From Sipunculus nudus (Eukaryota; Annelida; Sipuncula; Golfingiida; Sipunculidae), in NCBI GenBank assembly GCA_026874595.1, contig CM049317.1, positions 14,562,882 through 14,626,881 of the forward strand: a stretch of 64,000 nt of DNA. The letters run 5' to 3'. The notes below the pieces were generated by a model that worked only from the letters and a program-made list of their open reading frames with translations, was not told where the DNA came from and searched no databases. Of the stretch, positions 25,401 through 35,749 are shown piece after piece. Position numbers and translations under genes: made by a program. Position 1 is the stretch's first letter, and the number at the start of each line of letters is the position of its first letter.

Positions 25401-28400
25401 TGCTTGCTGTCCTTGCCAGGTACCAAATGGGTGACTTTAATGGTCAGTGCTTGCAAGAAGCTCAAGCACAACGCCACAAGATCCCGTCCTTTATACAGAT
25501 CCAGAACCAGCTGGCTAACAGAGACTGGACCAATAGGGTGGGTAACAGAGAGTTCAAAATGTTACCAGTGCAGTTAATTGTAATGAAACCCTACCAGAAG
25601 TGAATTATAATATACTATACATACATATAAGAATGCTGCATACAGAAAACTACTTAATTGTGAATATTGAGTCTTAGTTACCAAAATATCCATAAGCATT
25701 GTGTGAAGGTATGAAAAGCAAGAATAACATATCTAGAATAAAATCATTGTTATGTTATTAAGTAAAGGATTCACAAATGTATGTGCATATTCATGAGATT
25801 TGTCTTCTTAACTTTTAGGAAGAGGGTACATATGTCCGTAAGAAGAGAGAATATAAGAAAAGAAAATATAAACAGCAAAATAACACGCAGCAAACTGTAC
25901 AACCTGTGCCACCGGTCTCATCCTACCAAGAAGTTGACATCTTGCATGGCGATATATTCAGCTCTGATGACGACGCTCTGTCACCGGTAAGAATACCATT
26001 ATATGTGTACTTTATGGTTGCACTGTCCCATATGCCAGATCATATGGTTCTTATATCCTCAAAAAATCGTGAACTTGCATACAGCTTTAAACTTAGTACA
26101 TGTGAAATTAATGAACCTTTATCCTTAGTTTTCAGATCTTTTCTTAAATTTCTGTTTCATTGCAAAATCAAAAAATGAACATACAAACTGTGTGAAAGAA
26201 TGATCTTCCATGTGAATGATGTCACTCTGACTTGTAGAATATGATGAAATTTGCACCAAGCTGCATTTTTTCTGTCCATTGTAGTGTTTTAGGGGTTAAC
26301 TCTAATATTAAATAGAAAGAATTTGAGCCTCACCAGTGTAAAATGTGTGGGTCATGAAGTGGCAGCTGTTTGTAATGCCCCTAGGGGGTTCTTGTTTTGA
26401 AGATACCCTTCATTACTACCTTGCATTTTCAGTCTTTGTTTATTACCAGTTTAAGGAAATTATTTTGTTATATATAAAGGGGTGTCAGATGGTATTTGAC
26501 TTTTCAACATTGTAAACATTCACCATATATAATCGGTCATTAGCACATGATTATCTTCACATATTTCTTGCCATGGATGCCTTGATTTGATATATTAAAT
26601 CTAGAAAATTTCGTTTATCATGTACTCCTTCCTACTTGTGGAAACTGATGACATTTATTTCATAATTTCTGCAGACGTTGTCACCATCAGACCATGAGAG
26701 TGATGATCCTGATGGCCATTACGCATTTAGGAGAAAAGCTAATTGTCACTACCAGGCGGTAAGTTTATCCTATCAGCAGAGTGTTAACATACACTGCTAG
26801 AGCTTTCTCCTTCAAGGCCATAGTCGTGCTTCAGACTACAATGTCCTTCATGCTTTGGGCATTGGACAAACCTATAAGCAATCCTTGTGAAATTAAATGT
26901 AGTTCCTTCCTTATATCCCAGGTGTCGCCACAGCATGCTGTGATGAAAGATCTGATGAAAAACTTAAGAAGGTAAAGGGAGATAATATGAAATTATTGAG
27001 ATTATCTGGAAAATATTTCAAGCCTGTTATATCAGAAATGGAAAGGGAATAGACTAATAGTATTCATTGTGAAAAAATTACCACTAGAATTCTAAATTGT
27101 GCCAAGATTTATAAACAAAACCTGTCACTGATTATTATATGATATTAAAATAAGGTTTCTTATAACACAGTTTATGAAGTAAACATTATTTTAATCTGTA
27201 TTTGTATATTTGTAGCCTATCCTGGACGGTCTAGGTAACTGGCCTTGGTGTGGTAGGGAGGATGGAGGGTTTGCAGACAAGAAATACCGTTACTCACTTG
27301 CATCATTATCATCACCTAGAAAATGTATTGGTTTTGCCAGGAGGAGAGTAGGAAGGGGAGGCAGGTGAGTTGACCTTCCAACCAAGCACAATTACAAAAG
27401 CACTCAGAGACCACTCTTCCACAACATTTTATTCAAATTAATCAAAAATTTTTTTAAATATTAGCTGTATAATCGTACCAAAAGACGTATCAGCGTCAAC
27501 ACCTTACATCTGCCAACTTGCTTGGCAGTGTTAACTTTGTAGCTACATGATGGTCTTAGTAGCAGTGAAAGCTATCTCTCCTTTAGCTGTTTATACCTGA
27601 TTTTCTAAACCCTTGAAAATCCTTAAAAATTGTGAGATTTTAGTTGTGATATTCCAGAGGTAAAAAAAACTAATGGCATGAACAATTTCACAGAGATGAA
27701 TTGTGATAATTTATAGTTTAGAAATTTGTTCATTTGTGTTTTCATTTATTCATTAAAATTATATCTAATGAGTATTAAATGATAAATGTATGAACCAAAG
27801 GAAGCCTTTCTTCGTAAGATTTTTACTCAACCATTTCCTGAACTGCATTATGCTAAAATATGCCACAGTAGTTAAGAACAATTGCCTGCAATTACAATTT
27901 GCATGTATCTTGTTCTGACTGGTCACTTATGTTTTACAGAGTATTAGTGGACCGAGGGTTCACGCCGTGGGATGATGATTTTGAGAATATTGACCTCTCT
28001 TCTTCGAGCCCAGGACCTAGTCGACTTGCTGATCTAATAGCACATATCAAGCAAAACAGAGTGTAAGTCATGGCTGATCTTATGAAAGTCATTAATATTA
28101 ATTATATTTGTTGCCATGGTGCTGGCACTAAATCCTTGTCAGGCAACTTGTCTGTGGCCACGCATTGTAGTTGCCCATTTTTGTTCTGGAAGAGTTTAGA
28201 ATGATGCAAATAGTGTCTTAAAGGGTCAGTTTCCATATTTTCCTAGTATAGCCTTGAGGAATTTTACCTTTTTTGGCAGAGGGTCTGTCATAGCACCATC
28301 TATCAGAAACTTTGCCAACTCTATATAGGCCTATTCAGTAAGTGAAATCTGTCCATGGGAAACCCATGCAACAACGCTTGAACCTGTCTCAATACAAGAA

Positions 28401-31113
28401 CCAGTAATATGCTAGTTAATATTATACATACAGTACTGAAGTTACCATTAAAAACCTAAATAAAAATCTATTTGAAGTATTTTCTGTGCAATAACTGTTT
28501 CTAAATATAAACGTTTGACCATTGTAACTTTTCTTTCCAGTGTTCATTTTCGTCCAAAGTCACCAACAGAAGTATCTGGTGAGACGATAGGAGGGCCCAA
28601 CTCAGAATCGGGTTCTTCGTCAGGTTTGTTATCCGAGTTCAACTTGGAGAGCTTCCAGAATCACCAGGAACAGTTGCTACAGATGCAGAGACACCAGCAG
28701 CAACAGTTGCTACAGCAACAGACTGAGCTGGACTCATCGTCACATCTCCACCATTCCTTCTCATCGTTACCCACCTCTCACTTCACACTTGATTCCGCAA
28801 AGGCTCAGTTCGCAGCTTCTGCTCTGCTCAACTCTGCCACTGCCGACCTTCATGTGCTGCCCTCAGTACCTGCCACTGTCCCCACGGCAACGACACCTGC
28901 TGCCTTGACAACCGTTGTCACAGCAACCACTGGTGCTACAAGCAGTTCTGTCCCTTCTGCCGTCATGACCAACGGACCAAAAACACAAAGTAAATATGTT
29001 ACCTAATCATGCTACAGGTAAAAGCTACTGCAGGTTGAAATATTGCAATATATCTGACAGATTGTTTGTGACAAGTATATCTGATATATATAACAATCTA
29101 TTGATGCACTCATTCTTTCTCCCACAGGTTACCAGTGATACCAGGAAAGGTTCATAATATACCTGAAAGTGATATTTCTGATTGACATAATGATCAGTGC
29201 ATTTAAAGGGTCTTTCTTTGGCTTACCAGTAATACTAAGAAGTTCTCTTATAATTAAACAAATGTCTGCCAACATTGCTCAAATATTGCCCATGCATTGG
29301 TAATGAATCCTTATTCTCTGCAATCAATCACTGAGTTTTAAGATGGTACCCCTTTTCAATTCATATTTAACATGTATTTATGTGAATAATTATATCTCTG
29401 AACAAGAATACCTATATTAATATATAATGTGTCACGTATAAACATGTCTTCCAGATAAATCCAGTGGATTTTCTACGTCACCTGCAGCCACTGTGCTTGA
29501 ACTTAATTTCCCTCTTCCCACCGCCACCTCATCTACCAAATTGGACCACGTTTCTGTAGTGACCGCCGTCCAGTCGTTGTCCACAACAAGTACGGTAACC
29601 AGCAAGAACAACTGTCAGCCCTCCAACACAGTCATGAAACTCGGGACCAGTGCGAACAACCATAAACACAGCAGTTTAGCAATGTAAGGAACCTTGCTAC
29701 CCTTTACAGAAACATCACCCTGCACCAAATTAATTCTGTATGTAATTAAAAGAAACCCCCCCCCCCCCCCCACCAAACAATATAATATTTAAAGTTTTGT
29801 TGTGTTAATATTTTGTTGATGATATTTTTCTCCAAGACAGTCATTTCTAAAAAATATTTTTCCTAAGTTTAGAAATCCTTTTGTGACTTCAGCTTTGAAC
29901 GTTTTATCTGAGGGAATTTTTATACACCCGGTACATATTATGGTATACCAACCATCTGTCCGTCTGTACTTTTAGTGTCGCCATGATAACTCACAAGGGC
30001 TTTGGTGGATTTTCATGCAACTCACCATAACTACTAACCAATAGATTATCTCACCTATAGTTCGATTATGGCGATTCCACGCATATTTAATAAGGTCAGA
30101 GGTAACTAGGCTACTTTGTGCTGTCCCTCGATTACTTAAAAAGGCATATGATGGATATTGATAAAACTGAACAGAAATGCTTATCAGTAAAATATCTCGC
30201 CTAAGTTTGATTTCCAGCAGAATCCATGCATATTTAATGAGGTCAGAGGTCACCAAACTTTATAGGCACCTTGGTGACTTACCAAAATTTTTGTGGATTT
30301 TCATAAAACTCGTACATATTTGCCAATAGTGTTTCTCACATCATTTAATTTTTTAACAAAATTCATTCATATTTAATGTCTTACCAAAAATCTTATGGAT
30401 TTTCCTATAACTCATGATGAGTATTAACCAGTATCTTTTCTCACCTTAATTACATTCTCTGCAAATTCACACATATTTAATGAGGTCAGAGGTCACAAAC
30501 TATGCAGCTGGTGTATTATAACTGTAACTGTCCTGAATCTGACTGATATCTCAGCGTTGGTGTGAGAACTTTAAATAATTGTCAGTTTATTATGGAATCT
30601 TTTGTGCAAGTTCGGATGGTACCACTCTTAGCCACCAGGTGACAGCACCTGAAAATAGCATTTATGGACAGTCAGTTGCATCAGATTTTTTATATGACGT
30701 TTTTGTCATTCTTTGTTGATTTTCTGACATTTAAATCCTTTTTATTTCCAAATTTGACTGTCTATTCCTATTTGATGTGGTGTCTAAAAAGCAGTTTCTC
30801 AGATGTATTATTCCCAGTAATACCTTACTGGATTATTTTCATAGTAATATAATACATCACTATATTATTTAACAGTAATGAAATACATTACTATATTATT
30901 TTTACATTAATAAAATTCATAATTGTATTATTTTCACAGTAATAAGATACATTATTGTTTAAATTTCTTAGTAATGTATTAATCTTCAGCACGGACTCAA
31001 GCATTAACTTTTCATGATTATTTAACTTTTATTTCCACAGAGATAATCATGAAGAAACGCCTCAGGTCAACAGCCTTGTTGCTGAAACTGGGGTTGCCAT
31101 GGAGGTCACATGA
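16307..31113 (+). CDS. EPC1: Enhancer of Polycomb homologue, 13 exons, 5' partial
   Basis: This is the C-terminal 685 residues of an Enhancer of Polycomb protein, the nuclear scaffold that holds the catalytic module (KAT5/Tip60, ING, MEAF6) of the NuA4/TIP60 histone acetyltransferase complex. Exons: 16307-16472, 22850-23091, 23685-23792, 24300-24367, 24878-24958, 25420-25537, 25819-25986, 26675-26758, 27216-27364, 27940-28062, 28541-28989, 29455-29683, 31041-31113. All have AG/GT borders and their lengths sum to 2058 nt, so the frame is unbroken. Recognisable family blocks are HHLQRALSAQQVYG, PDYDMDSEDE, RLEKGSGQQ, PYVAFRRRTEKMQTRKNRKN, FARRRVGRGGR and the C-terminal VAMEVT. Animal EPC1/2 proteins are about 800-840 residues; the missing part is mainly exon 1, which in vertebrates encodes the start and the segment before EHHLQ. 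The invertebrate protein may equal both vertebrate paralogues, so the '1' is nominal. Confidence 0.96.
16728..19053. mobile_element. TIR element with a nested second TIR element (intron of EPC)
   Basis: The left end is TACAGTGAAACTCCCCTAAG and the right end on the minus strand is TACAGGGAAACTCCTATTTG. Subterminal 'agtgagttgtcc' motifs occur at both ends. Its middle (17064-18396) is occupied by another inverted-repeat element. The end sequence resembles that of the element at 52393-53711. No transposase was recognised. Confidence 0.55.
17064..18396. mobile_element. Nested TIR element with A-rich ends
   Basis: The left end is AGGCGT then A(10), GATCTTTGT. The right end on the minus strand is AGGCCT then A(10), GGTCTTTGT, with CCGACC-type motifs just inside both. 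It spans 1.33 kb and is less AT-rich at 17240-17790 than its surroundings. A 74-residue minus-strand ORF (17426-17650) matches no family I recognise. Confidence 0.5.
19789..21092 (+). mobile_element. Helentron/HINE-like element, family M (intron of EPC)
   Basis: The head has GTGCCC (19808-19813), the inverse of GGGCAC at 21058-21063 near the 3' end. About seven ~145-bp tandem units (19860-20900) carry 'catactgcagctttcccaa' and 'ggatgattggtacctatga'. The 3' end is a small hairpin GGAC-CATT-GTCC (21069-21080), exactly 12 bases ending CTAG (21089-21092), then T. Confidence 0.6.
21115..22849 (+). other. EPC intron, unassigned
   Basis: Intronic DNA between the family-M element and exon 3. Poly-A and A-rich tracts lie near 22201-22250. 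A repeat-like stretch 'tgcggattatatgcagggttagac' is at about 21250-21275. No exon or RNA gene was seen. Confidence 0.5.
22850..23091 (+). CDS. EPC1: EPC exon 3 (EPcA core)
   Basis: The acceptor is TTGTTTCAG at 22841-22849. The carried C plus CT gives proline, and the exon continues FGMDQEIPDYDMDSEDE, then the EPcA signature RLEKGSGQQ and LLLKEDD, ending RLRT in phase 0 before GTGAGA. The intron before it (16473-22849) is the largest inside the visible coding region and holds several mobile elements. Confidence 0.95.
23347..23369. repeat. Poly-C tract in an EPC intron
   Basis: Run of about 22 C. Similar homopolymer G/C tracts occur at 10600-10612, 29756-29772, 32310-32322, 33067-33084, 35258-35270, 35723-35738, 54620-54629, 60455-60466 and 63493-63501. 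Confidence 0.9.
23685..23792 (+). CDS. EPC1: EPC exon 4
   Basis: Thirty-six codons in phase 0 follow TTTCAG. They encode QHALIPTVRTEKRDG and then the highly conserved PYVAFRRRTEKMQTRK; the donor is GTATGA. The basic block is among the most conserved parts of the EPcA domain. Confidence 0.96.
24300..24367 (+). CDS. EPC1: EPC exon 5
   Basis: This short 68-nt exon after TTATTGCAG encodes NRKNDEASYEKMLKLRRDL and NKA, ending in phase 2 (CT) before GTGAGT. It continues directly from the TRK of the previous exon, as in vertebrate EPC (TRKNRKNDEASYEKML). Confidence 0.96.
24878..24958 (+). CDS. EPC1: EPC exon 6
   Basis: This 81-nt exon after ATTTCAG encodes LTILELVKRREKSKKELL and QLTIEVVDQ, ending in phase 2 (AG) before GTAAGT. 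It is a charged, probably helical segment equivalent to the vertebrate ILEMIKRREKSKREL stretch. Confidence 0.95.
25420..25537 (+). CDS. EPC1: EPC exon 7
   Basis: The acceptor is CTTGCCAG. The base G completes AGG, followed by YQMGDFNGQ, which matches vertebrate RYNLGDYNGE, then AQAQRHKIPSF. The end at 25537 (AGG before GTGGGT) is chosen because it leaves phase 0, which the next exon needs. The last codons diverge from vertebrates, so this donor is a little less certain. Confidence 0.88.
25819..25986 (+). CDS. EPC1: EPC exon 8 (basic linker)
   Basis: Fifty-six codons in phase 0 follow ACTTTTAG. They begin EEGTYVRKKREYKKRKYKQ, the basic block equivalent to RPKRKYEKKPK of vertebrate EPC, and end DIFSSDDDALSP before GTAAGA. 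The acidic end corresponds to the vertebrate FPSSDEEPLS segment. Confidence 0.92.
26675..26758 (+). CDS. EPC1: EPC exon 9
   Basis: Twenty-eight codons in phase 0 follow TTCTGCAG. They encode SDHESDDPDGHYAFRRKA and then NCHYQA, with donor GTAAGT. It matches vertebrate DNDPDGPFAFRRKAGCQYYA. Confidence 0.95.
27216..27364 (+). CDS. EPC1: EPC exon 10
   Basis: After TTTGTAG the exon encodes PILDGLGNWPW, then KYRYSLASLSSPRKCIGF and ARRRVGRGGR, ending in phase 2 before GTGAGT. It is the counterpart of vertebrate HLDQTGNWPW and CIGFARRRVGRGGRV and one of the strongest family matches in the window. Confidence 0.97.
27940..28062 (+). CDS. EPC1: EPC exon 11
   Basis: After GTTTTACAG the exon encodes RVLVDRGFTPWDDD, then a serine-rich stretch (SSSSPGPSRL) and ADLIAHIKQNRV, ending in phase 2 before GTAAGT. 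It aligns loosely with vertebrate RVLLDRA and the following DLSQILVNIKS segment. Confidence 0.93.
28541..28989 (+). CDS. EPC1: EPC exon 12 (Gln/Ser/Thr-rich)
   Basis: This 449-nt exon after TTCTTTCCAG begins VHFRPKSP (vertebrate RHFRPRTP), runs through a Gln-rich tract (about 28670-28725), then SAKAQFAASALLNSA (vertebrate DSASAQFAASAL) and an Ala/Thr/Val-rich tail. The donor at 28990 leaves one base (A). Reading past the donor gives a stop at 29004, so an unspliced form would truncate the protein. Confidence 0.94.
29455..29683 (+). CDS. EPC1: EPC exon 13 (Thr/Ser-rich)
   Basis: The acceptor is TGTCTTCCAG. A|AT gives Asn, then KSSGFSTSPAATVLEL, a Thr/Ser/Val-rich low-complexity stretch, and HKHSSLA, ending in phase 2 (AT) before GTAAGG. 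Family similarity is weak here, as expected for the C-terminal region; continuity of frame and splice sites supports it. Confidence 0.88.
29922..30656 (+). repeat. Tandem-core repeat in the last EPC intron
   Basis: Starts with 'cacccggtacatattatggt' and a 'ctgtccgtctg' motif, followed by about four ~125-bp units containing 'tggattttcat', 'actcaccataa' and 'catatttaatgaggtcagaggt'. It ends near a perfect hairpin CAGGTG-ACAG-CACCTG (about 30633-30648), but no CTAG follows. The layout resembles the Helentron-like families, in degenerate form. Confidence 0.5.
30840..30990 (+). repeat. Short AT-rich tandem repeat
   Basis: Three to four imperfect copies of a unit of about 44 bp containing 'cagtaatgaaatacattac' and 'tatattattt'. 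It lies in the last EPC intron just before the terminal exon. Confidence 0.7.
31041..31113 (+). CDS. EPC1: EPC last coding exon
   Basis: After ATTTCCACAG the exon encodes IDNHEETPQVNSLVAETG and VAMEVT, then TGA at 31111-31113. The vertebrate protein ends NTVAMEVT, so the C-terminus is correctly placed. The intron before it carries a tandem-core repeat (29922-30656) and a 44-bp tandem repeat (30840-30990). Confidence 0.95.
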
Positions 31114-31629
31114 CCCTTCCCAGCAGGCTATTTGACTCGCAGGGTTTTAGCTTATGCGACCCCTGTTGCAAGGGGTCAGCTGTCTACAGTGCAGTGCTTA
31201 GATGATATAAGTTGTCAGACTTTATCATTCGGCACTTGTGATCTTCAGCCAAGGAGGTGGGAAAACCAGCTTGCTTTTCGTGGTGGCTAATAGACAAGAC
31301 TGGAGGGAAGCGATTCAAGATGATTGATCAATTAGGGAATGCATTTGGCATTAATGCTCATCGTGTGTATGCGCGTGTGCATGTTTGAGTGTCTGATTTG
31401 TGCACCAGTACAGAAAAACACAGTGTTAACAGAAGATACAACCAGTTTGAAAATTTAGTCTGGAATTGCTAGGCATGAATAGATTGTGGTGAAACTACAT
31501 TTATGAGATGCAAAGCCATTATAACTTGTGTCTGTAATGTTGCTGTATGATACCTGTAACTAAAGTGAAACACTGTTTGGTCGTGATTGGAACCGTAAGA
31601 TTCTTGTTCAGTCATTTTGCCAGGGGACA

Positions 31630-31659
31630 CCCATATATATATATATATATATATATATC
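31630..31659. repeat. (TA)n microsatellite
   Basis: Uninterrupted TA dinucleotide run of about 30 bases within the probable EPC 3' UTR. Confidence 0.95.
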
Positions 31660-34386
31660 ATTTGATTTGTGGTAATTGTCATACATGACCATCAGATAAT
31701 GTTAATATATGATATCGAAGAAACTGAAATTTCAGGCATGTAATATTTTGATAAATACCACTCTTCCAAGTTTGTAAGTATAATGTTCCCTGGCAATGGC
31801 CAAGGACAGGAATCACTGAGTGCAAGCATAAAGAAGAAAGTGAATGATTCATTAACAATTGTGACTCCATAAGATGGTATATATAAGTAGATATATAAAA
31901 TATAATGCACAGGTCCACTTGAAGTAAGCATGGCAGCAGAGTTTTGGGGCAGCGCGTCTGTCAGTAGCAGTGACTGTATACACTTGACGTCTTCATGGGC
32001 TGTGAGTGGTTGTTGTGTTGTTGTATCGCGGGCAGGACGGTGAAGTGTGTCAGCTTCGTACAATCTAATCTTGTGTGTTTGTCCACCTCAAATCGGTAAA
32101 GTATTAATCTGATGTTAGCTGTTGTACATCATGTTCTTGAATATAAATACATTCATATAGAGACTACTCCCCTTAATTAACATGCCTTTATTGCGTAGAT
32201 GAAATTCGCAATCGCTTTGCATGTGGCTCTGTGATTCTGTTCCATGATTGGGAGACCCTATATATATATGTTAATGAATTAATTCTCGATACAACCTACC
32301 CACAATGCTCCCCCCCCCCCCCCTAATATCATCAAAAGGCAGGTTACCTTTGAATATTTTCTTATTATCAAAAGTCATATAATTGTTTTCTGGCAGCCTT
32401 TAGTCTCTATAAGCAGTAGGGCCTGTCATTCAGTGGATTAGGCACACCTTAAGACCACCTGTTACAAATGTGCTGTCACTATTAACGATGGGCCTTTTAG
32501 GATCTAATCTCTGGCCTCAAGTTTGTGCATAGTAATTTATTATAACTGACATTCACATTGTGTTCTCAAATGTACACAATCTGTTGACACACATTGCAAA
32601 TATCCTGTGACCTGTACGTTTTTGGAATATCAACAGTATTCTCTTAATGATAATTAAGTAATTCTAAATGTGCTAACAGAAAATTTGGAAAAAAATGTCA
32701 GCTTTCATGATTAGTAAGATATGAGATGTTGACTGTTTGATAATTAGTTTGACAGACCTCTCCTGATGTTTTCATGATAGTACATGGTTGATCAGTTCAA
32801 CAAATGTTACTATTGTAGCCATGCGTAGTCCAGCTCTATAGAACAAACAAACAGATTATTGTAACAGCAGTCATATAAATATCATATTTAGTCACAATAT
32901 TTGTTATGGACGTAGAACAGTTAGAACTTTGATTACTTCTTGTTAGTAACCAAACAAAAGATTTGTATAGAGCAGAAAATTGTTCTTTCAATGCATGGAA
33001 TTTTTTAACTACCAATGTAGATGAAATGTCTACAGCTGTAGTTAATGAATTTGTAACCTCCTAGCGCCCCCCCCCCCCCCCCCCTTATGACAGGAGCTGG
33101 TATCCACAGAAATACCCTACAAGTTTCTCTGTGGTGTGGTCCACTGTGCTTTGCTAAGAAGTGGCACCAAATATTAGCACTTCTAATATTAACAGCCATG
33201 CCAGTATGTTGGGTCAAACACAAAAAAATTGTGTGGTGCTTTATCTGCTTCCAGCATGAACTGAATTGTTTAGGTCTTTTCCTGAAAGGTATTCATGCTT
33301 TTGAGGCTATTTCATAGAAAACAATTAGTGTAATTTTGCCAATTTAAGGAAATAAGAATGGTCATACTTAGAATAATATGGTCACAATTTTCAGACTCTG
33401 AAGGAAATGTTCACAATGTGTCATTTTTGTTCTTTTAAGAAATTGTCCAATGTTTAGATTATTTTTCACATCAGCTTAGATTAAGTCTTATATAAAACAA
33501 ATATAAAAAAAAGATAAGCCCTAACTGAGCTGGTCTTTAACCTTTTATCATTTATTGTGTTTGTTGATTTCAAGTTAAAGAAAATGAGAGTGAAACTTGC
33601 TTCTGTCTTTTCAGTCAAAGTTTTGGGTCATCCTTTGTCTTTGGGTCAGCTACCTCAGCACAAACTTTTTATTTCTTGTATTTCTGTATGAGAGAATGTG
33701 TGTGTTATTCAGGGTTTGTTTGTTTATTATCAATGTATAACTGCAGTTCTTGGTGTTATTGTTCTGTTTTCAAGCCCAGCTGGAATTGACTCCAGTGCTA
33801 CCATCTGGCGTGAATGTAGCTTATCAAATGGTAAAATGGTTGCATAAAAAAATAAATACTCTAGATCTTAGCGTATTATTGAAAAGATGTTGTGTTTTAA
33901 GTTATGCATATTGCATTTTATTCAGTAAAGTCGTAGTTAATAATGAACATTATGTTAAACAAAAATAACTCTTGACAGGATGCTAAATAAATCATTTGTT
34001 TGTTGATAAGTTAATCTGGAGCAGGAAATATATGGGGAAGAAAGACACTTTTCAGGGTTTGGTATTTTTTTCAGTAGTGTCTTAATTAATATAGCATTCA
34101 AGAGAAATAATGCTACCAGTCAAAGAGTTTAAAAGTTTATCTGGTAGAAAAAGGAGAGAGGGGGTTGTGTCTTTCATAATATATATCTATGGCATACCTT
34201 TCAGATAGTATTAATTAGGATGTTTGGTTGTTATTAATCTGACCAGGTGCACATACAGTGCAGGTTTAGGTAATATTACTACTACAGGTATTTCAGTAAC
34301 TGTACTGATGTATCAGCATGAGATGTGTGCCACTGACTATCTGTATATAAGTGACATCTTGTCATATATGTGTGATGTGAAAAAAT

Positions 34387-34726
34387 AAGGCCAAAAAAAA
34401 AAAAGGTATGGTTCTCAGGCACTTTTTTTCAGAAATCAATGCGGGCGGGCGCTTTTTTTATTTTATTTTTTTTTTTGGTTATTTCGATAAAAATGTCAAA
34501 TGATAAGGGAAAAGCATGAAAATAACAGTTTTATTTTGCTAAATAAGTAAAAGCCCTACAAAACAAAGGAAATTGTATGGTTTTACCTTCTTGAAAGAAA
34601 TGTCTGAGGGCAGCAGCTCAAAATTGTAAAGTTTTTATTGAAATCAAAATAAAAAGTTTTGATGCGGGGGTTTAAAATTGATGCGGGCGGTGCATGAGAA
34701 CCATACCTTTAATTTTTTTTGGGCTA
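34387..34726. mobile_element. MITE with ~25-bp TIRs
   Basis: The left end is GGCC, A(12), GGTATGGTTCTCAGGCAC. The right end on the minus strand is GCCC, A-rich, AAAGGTATGGTTCTCATGCA. GCGGGCGG motifs lie just inside both ends. It is about 340 bp with no ORF and lies in the probable EPC 3' UTR. Confidence 0.65.
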
Positions 34727-35565
34727 ACGTGTACAATGTGCCGGTGATGCTGGGACAGTCCACAGCGCTCAGTTGTTGTTAGGGCAGGTTGTGGGGCCTA
34801 TGCTGAATATTATCAGGATTTGGTGTGTTTGAAAGAGCTGTAACGATATTTAAGTGTATCAGTACATTGAGACAAAAAGTCAAGCATAGCATCATTAACC
34901 TATGATGACCCTATATATTGATATGTTAATTTGATAGAGCCATTCAAAGCCACGTTTCTAATTGCCTAATAAGGTATGTCGGGTGAATCTTCATTGGTCA
35001 GAAACAACTGGCTGATATTTAGGAAATACAGGTGCCCTTATTTATGGGTTTTGAAATCAGTTTTGAAGAAATTTGGTCATATATATATATATTTCAGCAA
35101 ATAAGAAAAAAAATTCTTGATATATAAACAGATATACCTTGTATTATGTAATATACCATGTTTGAAGTATATCACGATATTATGATATTACTGTACATGT
35201 AAAGTGTATCGTGAAATAATGTATTGTTCCATACCTTGGGTTTCAAATGGTATGAGGGGGGGGGGGGGGTTGCTGCAACTTATTGGCTGTAAGAACATTC
35301 CTTCATCTAGTTTGTTCTCTCATTAATCGTGTACCTTACCCAGTGGTCTGTAGTCACCCGTGAGGGCTGTGGTAGAATTCACACCGTTCTTGGCTGTCAG
35401 GGAGTAGTGATGACGTAGATTGTGTGTGTATGCGTGCGTGTAGGAGAGAGTGATTATTTAAACAAGTGTCAATATGAACCCGTTGTGTTCACTCAGTTGA
35501 ATATTGATAATTGTCCTGCTTGCTCACTGTGATAAATTTCTACTGAAAGGTGCAACTGAACACCA

Positions 35566-35571
35566 AATAAA
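35566..35571 (+). terminator. Candidate poly(A) signal AATAAA
   Basis: AATAAA is followed within about 20-30 bases by a T/G-rich stretch (TGTCTTGTCTTTTATTTT). It would give the EPC transcript a 3' UTR of about 4.4 kb. The AATAAA at 33986-33991 is an alternative upstream signal. Confidence 0.4.
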
Positions 35572-35749
35572 ACGTTCTCAGGAGGAACCATGTCTTGTCT
35601 TTTATTTTCACTCTCAGACTTCCACAGGATACAGTTTGTAGATTGGAGAACTTACCCCTCCCCCTTCGCCACCATAACAAACTTGTCACCAATGAAACGG
35701 AATTGTAGATTTAAGACCACTGCCCCCCCCCCCCCCCTTTTTTTTGTTT

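Larger units (their letters stand above)
31114..35571 (+). other. Probable EPC 3' UTR / downstream region
   Basis: No coding region is visible. Candidate poly(A) signals are AATAAA at 33986 (followed by T/G-rich DNA) and at 35566, followed about 20 bases later by TGTCTTGTCTTTT, a good GU-rich downstream element. Which one is used cannot be decided from sequence. The stretch contains (TA)n at 31630-31659, poly-C at 32310-32322 and 33067-33084, a MITE at 34387-34726 and poly-G near 35258-35270. Confidence 0.5.

Noticed and set aside
29922-30656. Full Helentron-like element
   Set aside because: Tandem core and a 3' hairpin are present, but no CTAG|T follows and the ends are unclear, so it is listed only as a repeat.
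31679-32063. 123-residue minus-strand frame in the EPC 3' region
   Set aside because: No recognisable domain, AT-rich, overlaps the probable 3' UTR of EPC on the opposite strand.
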